Source of the DNA: Oscillospiraceae bacterium
Lineage (GTDB): Bacteria; Bacillota; Clostridia; Oscillospirales; Oscillospiraceae
Direction of reading: 5' to 3'
Assembly (NCBI GenBank): GCA_017936205.1
Contig: JAGBGB010000241.1
Coordinates: 1 to 5,688, forward strand
Length of the DNA stretch: 5,688 nucleotides
The position numbers were made by a program, and so were the translations under genes. The notes below the pieces were generated by a model that had not been told where the DNA came from, did not search any database, and was given only the letters and a program-made list of their open reading frames with translations. Shown piece after piece: positions 1 through 5,665 of the stretch (within the stretch, counting starts at the first letter, position 1; each line of letters starts with the position of its first letter).

Positions 1-604
1 CGCCGCCGATCTGGGGGATCAGGTTATAGGCGATCTGATGGCTGAAGACCCGAGGCTCATAACTGCGACCCTCGCTGAGCGCCTCTATCTCATTGGCAAG
101 CTCCACAGGGCCACCGGCTCCTGCACCGGAAACTGCCTGATAGGTAGAAGCAACAATGCACTCAATGGGAGAGAGCTCATTCAAAGCATGGACTGCCACG
201 ACCGAAATAATGGTAGAGCAGTTGGGGTTGGAAATAATGCCCTTATGATTCTTTACATCCTCGGGATTGACCTCGGGGATCACCAGAGGCACATCCTGAT
301 CCAGACGGAAGGCAGAGGAGTTATCCACAAACACCGCACCCGCTGCAACGATATCCTTAGCATACTGCTTGGCAATATCGCTCTCCGCTGCACCCAGAAC
401 GATATCCAACCCTGTGAAGGCTTCCTTGCAGGGTTCCTCAATGACGACGGGCTTTCCCTGCCATTCAATGACCTTCCCTGCAGAGCGGCTGCTGGCGAAC
501 AGACGGAGCTGAGAAATGGGGAACTCCCGTTCCTCCAAGATCCGCATCATTTCTCTGCCCACTGCACCGGTGGCACCTAAAATACCCAGTTTACAAGCTT
601 TCAT
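1..604 (-). CDS. asd: Aspartate-semialdehyde dehydrogenase, N-terminal 201 residues (3' end outside window)
   Basis: Cytosolic NADPH-dependent enzyme that reduces L-aspartyl-4-phosphate to L-aspartate semialdehyde, the branch point between lysine/diaminopimelate and homoserine/threonine synthesis. The start at 604 gives MKACKLGILGATGAVGRE, with the Rossmann nucleotide loop GATGAVG at residues 10-16. The catalytic cysteine is Cys129 in SNPNCST. The conserved STYQAVSGAG segment is at 153-162 and IAYNLIPQIG at 191-200. The family is usually 330-360 residues, so roughly 135-155 C-terminal residues, including the active-site histidine region, lie beyond the left edge. The start is supported by GAGG seven bases upstream; this site overlaps the lysC stop codon, and the gap between the genes is only 9 bp. 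It is therefore the third gene of the hom-lysC-asd operon and probably translationally coupled to lysC. The visible part has no frameshift or missing key residue. The family is certain; whether dap genes follow cannot be seen. Confidence 0.97.
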   Translation of the reverse strand, partial: MKACKLGILGATGAVGREMMRILEEREFPISQLRLFASSRSAGKVIEWQGKPVVIEEPCKEAFTGLDIVLGAAESDIAKQYAKDIVAAGAVFVDNSSAFRLDQDVPLVIPEVNPEDVKNHKGIISNPNCSTIISVVAVHALNELSPIECIVASTYQAVSGAGAGGPVELANEIEALSEGRSYEPRVFSHQIAYNLIPQIGG

Positions 605-610
605 GGTTAT

Positions 611-618
611 ACCTCACT
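611..618 (-). promoter_or_regulatory. asd ribosome binding site overlapping lysC stop codon
   Basis: On the minus strand AGTGAGGT lies directly before asd. The GAGG core ends seven bases before the ATG, and the TGA inside it is the lysC stop codon. A ribosome finishing lysC thus sits on the asd initiation site, which suggests coupled translation at matched levels. Confidence 0.8.
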
Positions 619-1930
619 TTACAAACGCATTATAGAGGACCCGAACGGCATTGGCGTAGTCCTTGTGATCCACACCTACCAGAATGTTCAGCTCCTCGGG
701 GCCTTGGGAGATCATGCGGATATTGATCTTCGCCTCTCCCAGTGCGTCGAAGATCTTTCCGGCTGTGCCGGTGCGGTATGCCATCTTTCTGCCGACTACA
801 GCGATAATGGCAATGCCGTCTGTAACCTTGATGCTGTCGGGACGCATTTCCTTCCGCAGCTCGTCGGTCAGAGAGTACATATGGGGAGCCAGCTTCTCCG
901 TGGGGCAGACCATAGAGATGCAGTCAATGCCCGTGGGAGTGTAGCAAATGGGAACTGTGTTGTTCTCGAAGATCTCTGCCATGTTCCGCAGATTGCCTAC
1001 GGAGCCTGCCATACCCTTCTTGTGGATGGTCACAGCGGAATAATCGCACTTCCCTGCAATGCCTGTGACAAAGCGGTGGCGCTCTGCAGCGGATTCCTTG
1101 AACTCCTCGCAGACCAGAGTACCGGGATTCTCCGGATCGTTGGTGTTGCGGATGTTCAGAGGAATGTTCTTCTCACGGACAGGGAAGACGGTCATTTCAT
1201 GGAGGACCTGGGCGCCGCTGTAGGACAGCTGCCGCAGCTCACTGTATGTAGCCCGTTCAATGGTTCGGGGATTGTCAACGATCTTGGGATCTGCCATGAG
1301 GATGCCGGATACATCGGTCCAGTTCTCATACACATCTGCATCCAGAGCCGCTGCTGCCAGAGCACCGGTAATATCGGAGCCGCCACGAGTCAGGGTACGG
1401 ATCTTGCCATCGGGCATGAGCCCATAGAAGCCGGGGATCACCGCACAGCCATCCCGAACAATGCTGCGAAGGGTGGAATAGGACTTCTCCTGATCAATGG
1501 TTCCGTCATAGTGGAAGAACAGCCAGCGGCTGGCATCCACGAAGGGGAAGCCCAGATAATCTGCCATTAAGATCGCAGACAGATACTCTCCACGGGAGAC
1601 CAGCTCTTCTCTGGTGATGCCGTGATCCATCTTATCCTGCAGGATATCCAGCTCTGCTTCGATATTCCGCTTCAGGCCCAGATCGTTCCGAATGGAAATA
1701 TAGCGTTCACGCACCATGTCGAAGATGCCGGCATAGGACACCCCGTAGCGGATATGGGCATGGCACAGATACAGCAGATCCGTGATCTTGTTGTCATCGG
1801 AAAACCGTTTGCCTGCGGCAGAAACCACCACCACACGACGGGAGGGGTCGGAATTCACGATATCCTTGATCTTCTTATACTGGGCGGCATCAGCCATAGA
1901 GGTACCGCCGAATTTTAAAACCTTTAACAT
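614..1930 (-). CDS. lysC: Aspartate kinase (monofunctional aspartokinase)
   Basis: Phosphorylates L-aspartate with ATP to give aspartyl-4-phosphate, the committed first step of the pathway. The 438 residues match the length of full monofunctional aspartokinases. The amino-acid kinase domain covers about residues 1-275: KFGGTS at 6-11, SRGEYLSA at 112-119, the TRGGSD loop at 181-186 (usually GRGGSD) and WTDVSGI at 204-210. Two ACT regulatory modules follow, about 288-370 and 373-438, the latter with the typical NIRMISQGPEELNILVGV stretch. ACT domains of this family bind lysine and/or threonine for feedback inhibition; which effector applies here cannot be read from the sequence. The start at 1930 is preceded by AAGGAG with good spacing. 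A possible internal start giving a separate beta subunit, as in Bacillus LysC, was not identified. It is the middle gene of hom-lysC-asd, so flux into the pathway and into the homoserine branch are transcribed together. Confidence 0.97.
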   Translation of the reverse strand: MLKVLKFGGTSMADAAQYKKIKDIVNSDPSRRVVVVSAAGKRFSDDNKITDLLYLCHAHIRYGVSYAGIFDMVRERYISIRNDLGLKRNIEAELDILQDKMDHGITREELVSRGEYLSAILMADYLGFPFVDASRWLFFHYDGTIDQEKSYSTLRSIVRDGCAVIPGFYGLMPDGKIRTLTRGGSDITGALAAAALDADVYENWTDVSGILMADPKIVDNPRTIERATYSELRQLSYSGAQVLHEMTVFPVREKNIPLNIRNTNDPENPGTLVCEEFKESAAERHRFVTGIAGKCDYSAVTIHKKGMAGSVGNLRNMAEIFENNTVPICYTPTGIDCISMVCPTEKLAPHMYSLTDELRKEMRPDSIKVTDGIAIIAVVGRKMAYRTGTAGKIFDALGEAKINIRMISQGPEELNILVGVDHKDYANAVRVLYNAFVK

Positions 1931-1943
1931 ATATTCTCCTTAC

Positions 1944-1960
1944 ATCCGCAGGGAGCGGAT
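1944..1960 (-). promoter_or_regulatory. Intercistronic hairpin upstream of the lysC ribosome binding site
   Basis: In the 43-bp gap between hom and lysC, the mRNA-sense strand reads ATCCGC, a 5-base loop TCCCT, then GCGGAT: a perfect 6-bp stem. It ends a few bases before the lysC Shine-Dalgarno AAGGAG. CUCC, formed by the top stem base and the loop, is complementary to GGAG of that site. No T-run follows, so it is not an intrinsic terminator. A role in modulating lysC translation or in mRNA processing is possible but inferred; a 6-bp hairpin can occur by chance. Confidence 0.4.
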
Positions 1961-1973
1961 CTTTCTACCATAA

Positions 1974-3116
1974 TTAGTCTCTGAGGGAGGCGAAGAAGCA
2001 GGGATGCTCCTTAGCCCAGGCGTGCATTTCCGTTACGGAAACGGGCTTTAGGATCACACCGCAGTCAAGGATCTTCACCACACGCTTCTGCAGCCACTCG
2101 TCTACTCGCTCCGTCCGTACATAGTAGGGACGAACCACAGAGGAATTGTCCACAGGACGATCCTCTAACTTGTTGGTGTAGAAGCCCTGTAAGCCATTGC
2201 GGACATCTACGCAGTCCTGCAGAACATTATATGCAGTGGGGTAGCGGCCTGCACCTTGTCCGTAAAAGCTCTGCTTTCCAATATGCTCCCCCGTCAGGGA
2301 GATCAGATTGAAGTTTAGGGGTACAGCTGCCTCGTGGAGCTGGCTGTTCATAAAGGCAGGCTCAATATAAGCTGCCACACAGCCGTCTAAATTCCGCGCA
2401 GAGGCGATCATTTTACAGACTCTGCCCAGCTTCTTACATGCTTGGATATCCTCTGCCCTCAGACTCTCAATGCCGAAGACCGCAATATCCTCCTCACGGA
2501 GCACGCAGCCGAAGGCGATATTGGCAGAGATCACCAGCTTCCGACGGATATCCCCACCGTTCAGATCAGAGGAGGGGTCTGCTTCTGCATAGCCCAAATG
2601 CTGCGCCTCCAAAAGTGCCTCCTCAAAGGCAGCATCGGAGCAGTGCATCCGATCCAGAATATAATTGGTGGTGCCGTTCATAATGCCGCTGATTCGGGTA
2701 ATGGGCTCCTGCTCCAGAGTCCGCTCCAGATTCGCAAGCCAAGGGATGCCCCCACCTACAGCAGCAGAGCAGCGGAGGGTCACATGATGCTTATCAGCCA
2801 GCTCTACCAGCTCCCGATAGTGGGCAGCAATGAGGAGCTTGTTGGCAGTGATCACATGCTTGCCTGCCTCCAGAGCAGACCGAACATATTCGTATGCCGG
2901 ATCCATGCCTCCAATGGCCTCTACCACCACATCTACCTCGGGATCGGACAGGATCACAGAGAAGTCACTGACGACCTTACAGCTCAGCTCCGGACGGGGG
3001 CGGCGAGACAGCACATAGGAGATCACCATATCCTGACGGTCACGTACGAATTCATACACACCGCCACCTACGGTTCCACATCCAAGGAGGGCGATCCGCA
3101 GCAGTTTTCTTCCCAT
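1974..3116 (-). CDS. hom: Homoserine dehydrogenase, with short atypical C-terminal tail
   Basis: Reduces L-aspartate semialdehyde to L-homoserine with NAD(P)H, opening the threonine/methionine branch. The 380 residues begin MGRKLLRIALLGCGTVGGGV, with the dinucleotide loop GCGTVG at 12-17. ANK is at 91-93 and SAAVGGGIPW at 117-126. The family signature GIMNGTTNYIL is at 144-154. The catalytic block is EADPSSDLNGGDIRRK at 178-193; Glu178, Asp184, Asp189 and Lys193 correspond to the substrate and catalytic residues of the family. GAGRYPTA is at 288-295. Common Gram-positive Hom proteins are about 430 residues with a C-terminal ACT domain. Here YYVR (331-334) resembles the first strand of that domain, but only about 45 residues follow and no recognisable ACT motif remains, so allosteric control may be reduced or different. 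The frame stays open to 3233, but 3116 is chosen: it has AGAAGG seven bases upstream, fits the family's N-terminus, and the promoter lies inside the longer version. Confidence 0.96.
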   Translation of the reverse strand: MGRKLLRIALLGCGTVGGGVYEFVRDRQDMVISYVLSRRPRPELSCKVVSDFSVILSDPEVDVVVEAIGGMDPAYEYVRSALEAGKHVITANKLLIAAHYRELVELADKHHVTLRCSAAVGGGIPWLANLERTLEQEPITRISGIMNGTTNYILDRMHCSDAAFEEALLEAQHLGYAEADPSSDLNGGDIRRKLVISANIAFGCVLREEDIAVFGIESLRAEDIQACKKLGRVCKMIASARNLDGCVAAYIEPAFMNSQLHEAAVPLNFNLISLTGEHIGKQSFYGQGAGRYPTAYNVLQDCVDVRNGLQGFYTNKLEDRPVDNSSVVRPYYVRTERVDEWLQKRVVKILDCGVILKPVSVTEMHAWAKEHPCFFASLRD

Positions 3117-3141
3117 AAGTATGCCTTCTTTCGCGGTCAAA

Positions 3142-3181
3142 TGTTTTTCTGTGAAAAACACTTGCATTTTATCGAAAAACA
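3142..3181. repeat. Three copies of GAAAAACA (one inverted): candidate operator in the hom-thrC intergenic region
   Basis: On the plus strand TGTTTTTC at 3142-3149 faces GAAAAACA at 3153-3160 across three bases, an 8-bp inverted repeat. A third copy, GAAAAACA at 3174-3181, follows exactly 21 bp after the second, i.e. two helical turns. The third copy covers the inferred hom transcription start and touches the hom -10 box; it also lies in the spacer of the candidate thrC promoter. A dimeric regulator bound here could govern both operons. In hom mRNA the inverted pair could instead form a leader hairpin. The copies are AT-rich and short, so chance is a real alternative; no known regulator is assigned. 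Confidence 0.4.
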
Positions 3182-3190
3182 TTATATCAT
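3162..3190 (+). promoter_or_regulatory. Candidate promoter for thrCB
   Basis: TTGCAT at 3162-3167 and TATCAT at 3185-3190 are separated by 17 bp; the -10 matches five of six consensus bases, the -35 only three. This would give a leader of about 60 nt before thrC. Its -10 lies on top of the hom -10 box on the other strand. An alternative -10, TATATC at 3183-3188, gives a 15-bp spacer and is less likely. Confidence 0.45.
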
Positions 3191-3209
3191 AAGGAAAACA
3201 AGAACGCAA
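3181..3209 (-). promoter_or_regulatory. Promoter of the hom-lysC-asd operon
   Basis: On the minus strand TTGCGT (3209-3204) and a perfect TATAAT (3186-3181) are separated by exactly 17 bp. The -10 is preceded by TGA, an extended -10 (TGn) element. Transcription should begin near 3174, leaving a leader of about 57 nt before the hom ATG at 3116. This excludes the upstream in-frame starts of the hom reading frame. The leader is too short for a lysine riboswitch or T-box. Confidence 0.75.
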
Positions 3210-3259
3210 GACAAAAGATTGGCGTAATACCAAAGATATTTCCGAAAGTGAGGGTTTTT

Positions 3260-4708
3260 ATGAAGTATCAAAGCACCCGTTCTTCCCAAATTACTACCAG
3301 CTCTGCCAGAGCTGTCCTGCAGGGGCTTGCCCCTGACGGAGGTCTGTACATTTCTGCCCTTCCTACCTTCGACTGGGAGGCGGTTTTAGGCTTAGATACC
3401 CTGTCCATGGCAGAGAGGATCCTGTCCTACCTGCTGCCGGATGTGGAGAATATGCCCCAGCTGGTACAGAGGGCTTACCGCAACCGTTTCGAGACCGAGG
3501 AGCTGACTCCCGTGGTTCCTGTGGGGGATCGCTTCGTGCTGGAGCTGTTCCGTGGGCCTACCTCTGCCTTTAAGGATGTGGCGCTGTCCATGCTGCCCCA
3601 GCTGATCACCCAAGCCAAGGCTCAGGAGCAGATGGAGGAGGAGATCCTGATCCTTACCGCCACTTCAGGTGACACAGGCAAGGCTGCCTTAGCAGGCTTC
3701 CGAGATGTACCGGGGACAAAGATCATCGTATTCTACCCCGCAGAGGGCGTATCTGCCGTGCAGAAGGCACAGATGGTGACCCAAGAGGGCAGCAATGTTT
3801 GTGTCTGTGCGGTGCGGGGCAATTTTGACGATACCCAGAGCGGAGTGAAGGCGATCTTCTCCGCCGGAGTGCCGGAGGGCTGCGGTGTTCGTCTGTCCTC
3901 TGCCAACTCCATCAACATCGGCCGTCTGGCTCCTCAGGTGGTCTATTACTTCAAGGCTTACTCCGATCTACTGAGCCGAGGAAGGATCTGGAAGGGTGAG
4001 AAGGTGGACTTCGTTGTTCCCACCGGGAACTTCGGTGACATTCTGGCAGGCTATTATGCCAAGAGAATGGGGTTGCCTGTAGGCACCTTGATCTGCGCCT
4101 CCAATCGGAATGATGTGCTCACAGACTTCCTGCGTACGGGCTGCTATGACCGCCGCCGCCCCTTCCACAAGACCCTTTCCCCCTCTATGGACATTCTGGT
4201 TTCCAGCAATTTGGAACGGCTGCTGTACCTGCTGTGCGAGGATTGCGAGGAAGTGGCAGCCTATATGGAGCAGCTGAAGACAGAGGGCTTCTATCAGGTA
4301 TCAGATACGATCCTCAAAAAGCTCCATGAGGAATTCGCTTGGGGCTGCTGTGACGATGTACAGACCAAGGAAACCATCGGCAAGGTTTGGAAGGAGCAGG
4401 GCTACCTGATGGACACCCACACCGCTGTTGCATGGAGGGTTGCTGAAGGCTTCGAAACCGAGCATCCCCTTGTGGTGCTGTCCACCGCATCCCCCTACAA
4501 GTTCCCCGCTGCAGTGCTGTCTGCTCTGGGTGGGGGAGTGGGGGAGGACGAATTCGCCGTCATGAACCGCCTGAACGCTGTAACGGGAGTTCCTATTCCA
4601 TTGGGGCTCCGAGGCTTGGAGCAGAAGCCTGTGCTGCATACACAGGTCATTGATCGGGAGGATATGCAGTCCTTCGTTTTAGAGAAGGTGGCAGTATGGA
4701 AAGAGTAA
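3260..4708 (+). CDS. thrC: Threonine synthase
   Basis: Pyridoxal-phosphate enzyme that converts O-phospho-L-homoserine to L-threonine and phosphate, the last step of the pathway. The 482 residues match the long form of the family (E. coli/fungal type, roughly 430-510), beginning MKYQSTRSS with APDGGLYI at 24-31 as expected. The PLP-binding lysine is Lys105 in FRGPTSAFKD. The phosphate-binding TATSGDTGKAAL is at 133-144, SANSINIGRL at 214-223, VPTGNFGDILAGYYAK at 253-268 and TLSPSMDILVSSNLERL at 305-321; all are hallmark segments. The frame can also open at GTG 3248, but ATG 3260 is preferred because AGTGAGGG lies just before it and family members begin at MKY. It is divergent from hom, and its last 13 bases overlap thrB, so the two are one operon and probably coupled. 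No frameshift or missing key residue is seen. Confidence 0.97.
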   Translation: MKYQSTRSSQITTSSARAVLQGLAPDGGLYISALPTFDWEAVLGLDTLSMAERILSYLLPDVENMPQLVQRAYRNRFETEELTPVVPVGDRFVLELFRGPTSAFKDVALSMLPQLITQAKAQEQMEEEILILTATSGDTGKAALAGFRDVPGTKIIVFYPAEGVSAVQKAQMVTQEGSNVCVCAVRGNFDDTQSGVKAIFSAGVPEGCGVRLSSANSINIGRLAPQVVYYFKAYSDLLSRGRIWKGEKVDFVVPTGNFGDILAGYYAKRMGLPVGTLICASNRNDVLTDFLRTGCYDRRRPFHKTLSPSMDILVSSNLERLLYLLCEDCEEVAAYMEQLKTEGFYQVSDTILKKLHEEFAWGCCDDVQTKETIGKVWKEQGYLMDTHTAVAWRVAEGFETEHPLVVLSTASPYKFPAAVLSALGGGVGEDEFAVMNRLNAVTGVPIPLGLRGLEQKPVLHTQVIDREDMQSFVLEKVAVWKE

Positions 4709-5577
4709 GCATTCGTGTCCCCGCCACCAGTGCCAACATGGGCCCCGGCTTCGACTCCTTCGGCTGCGCCCTGTCCCTGTATAATGTGTACACCTTCGAG
4801 ATCATCGAGAAGGGCTTGGAGATCAGCGGCTGTCCCGAGGAATTCCGTAACAGTGACAACCTGTCCATCGTTGCCTATCGGGATGCCATGACCGCCATGG
4901 GTCTGCCTATGGATCCCCTGCGGCTGTCGATCCATTCCGATATTCCTGTCTGCCGTGGTCTGGGCTCTTCCTCTGCCATGCTGGCAGCAGGAGCTATGGC
5001 AGCCAATGCCCTCCACGGCAATGTACTGAGCAAGGAGGAGCTGCTGAACATCTGCACCCGAATCGAAGGGCATCCGGACAACTTAGCCCCTGCCATTTTC
5101 GGCGGCATGACCGCCAGTCTTATGCGGGACGGCGTGCCTGTTATGGCTCGCTTCCCCCTGTCGGAGAAGCTCCGCTTTACGGCACTGGTTCCCGACTTCC
5201 ACCTGAGCACAGAGTTAGCTCGATCCATTCTGCCCAAGGAGATCCCCTTTGCAGATGCGGTGTTTAATATTTCCCACGCTGCCCTCCTGCTCCGTGCTCT
5301 GGAAACCGCAGATATTGAAATGATCTCCTTTGCCCTCAACGACCGCCTCCATCAGCCCTACCGCAAGGGTCTGATCCGAGATTACGATACCGCCCAGCAG
5401 ATCGCCAAGGCCTGCGGCGCTGCCTCCTTCTGCATCTCCGGTGCGGGCCCCACCTGCCTGTGCATCTCCGACAACGAGACCGTAGGCAACCGCCTCCAAA
5501 CCGAGCTGCCCAAGGTTCTCCCCAATTGGCAGGTCCTGACCCTCAAATTAGACATCGAGGGTGCAAAAGTCCTATAA
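4696..5577 (+). CDS. thrB: Homoserine kinase (GHMP kinase family)
   Basis: Phosphorylates L-homoserine with ATP to O-phosphohomoserine, the substrate of ThrC encoded just upstream. The 293 residues are normal for bacterial ThrB (about 280-320). The three GHMP motifs are in order: VPATSANMGPGFDSFG at 8-23, with Asp20 expected near the substrate; the ATP-binding PVCRGLGSSSAMLAAG at 84-99; and the C-terminal glycine-rich SGAGPTCLCIS at 248-258. EGHPDNLAPAIFGG (124-137) and STELARSILP (171-180), which carries the arginine expected to bind homoserine, are also family hallmarks. The ATG lies inside the thrC reading frame, with AAGGTG five bases upstream, giving a 13-bp overlap and likely translational coupling. 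The stop TAA at 5575-5577 is also the first three bases of the outer stem of the inverted-repeat structure that follows. The order thrC-thrB is the reverse of the E. coli thrABC order. Confidence 0.97.
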   Translation: MERVSIRVPATSANMGPGFDSFGCALSLYNVYTFEIIEKGLEISGCPEEFRNSDNLSIVAYRDAMTAMGLPMDPLRLSIHSDIPVCRGLGSSSAMLAAGAMAANALHGNVLSKEELLNICTRIEGHPDNLAPAIFGGMTASLMRDGVPVMARFPLSEKLRFTALVPDFHLSTELARSILPKEIPFADAVFNISHAALLLRALETADIEMISFALNDRLHQPYRKGLIRDYDTAQQIAKACGAASFCISGAGPTCLCISDNETVGNRLQTELPKVLPNWQVLTLKLDIEGAKVL

Positions 5578-5662
5578 TACTGTTTCTTGATAAAATGGTT
5601 TGAAAACCATTTTATTGCAGGATGAATATCCTGCACCGCCTATGGCGGCAAGAACAGTATTA
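5575..5662. repeat. 88-nt nested inverted repeat able to fold as a perfect four-way junction
   Basis: The outer arms are TAATACTGTTTCTTG (5575-5589) and CAAGAACAGTATTA (5649-5662), 14 pairs with a single bulged T. Inside, three hairpins abut with no spare base. The first is 5590-5615, ATAAAATGGTT against AACCATTTTAT with loop TGAA. The second is 5616-5635, TGCAGGAT against ATCCTGCA with loop GAAT. The third is 5636-5648, CCGCC against GGCGG with loop TAT. About 76 of 88 bases are paired, far beyond chance. No protein is encoded and no T-run follows, so it is not a standard terminator. The ends would fit a small MITE with a TA target duplication (TA at 5575-5576 and 5661-5662), or a structured 3' end of the thrCB mRNA. 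I do not recognise a named family. The fold is seen directly; the function is open. Confidence 0.85.
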
Positions 5663-5665
5663 CAC

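Noticed and set aside
38..580. Open frame of 180 codons on the plus strand opposite asd
   Set aside because: It lies antisense to asd, whose start, nucleotide loop and catalytic cysteine are unambiguous, and it shows no family motif.
665..1570. Long open frame (301 codons) on the plus strand opposite lysC
   Set aside because: It is antisense to a full-length, motif-complete aspartokinase, has no convincing ribosome binding site, and its translation shows no recognisable domain; it reflects codon bias of the real gene.
2442..3227. Open frame of 261 codons on the plus strand opposite hom
   Set aside because: Antisense to hom and extending through the hom promoter region; no domain recognised and its end runs into AT-rich intergenic DNA.
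3117..3233. 39-residue N-terminal extension of Hom
   Set aside because: The extension contains the -35/-10 promoter and predicted start site, is unlike the family N-terminus, and 3116 has its own ribosome binding site.
3117..3259. Lysine riboswitch or T-box leader upstream of hom or thrC
   Set aside because: The predicted leaders are about 60 nt, too short for either, and no terminator/antiterminator pair or T-box sequence is visible.
4495..5073. Minus-strand open frame of 192 codons across the thrC-thrB junction
   Set aside because: It is a shadow of two well-supported plus-strand genes and lacks a plausible start or product.
5590..5648. Intrinsic (Rho-independent) terminator after thrB
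   Set aside because: Strong hairpins exist, but none is GC-rich and followed by a run of T on either strand; a terminator may lie beyond the right edge.
5575..5662. tRNA gene, suggested by the cloverleaf shape
   Set aside because: The arms lack tRNA features: no TTCGA-type T loop, no 7-base anticodon loop, loops of only 3-4 bases, a 14-bp outer stem and no CCA-side discriminator pattern.
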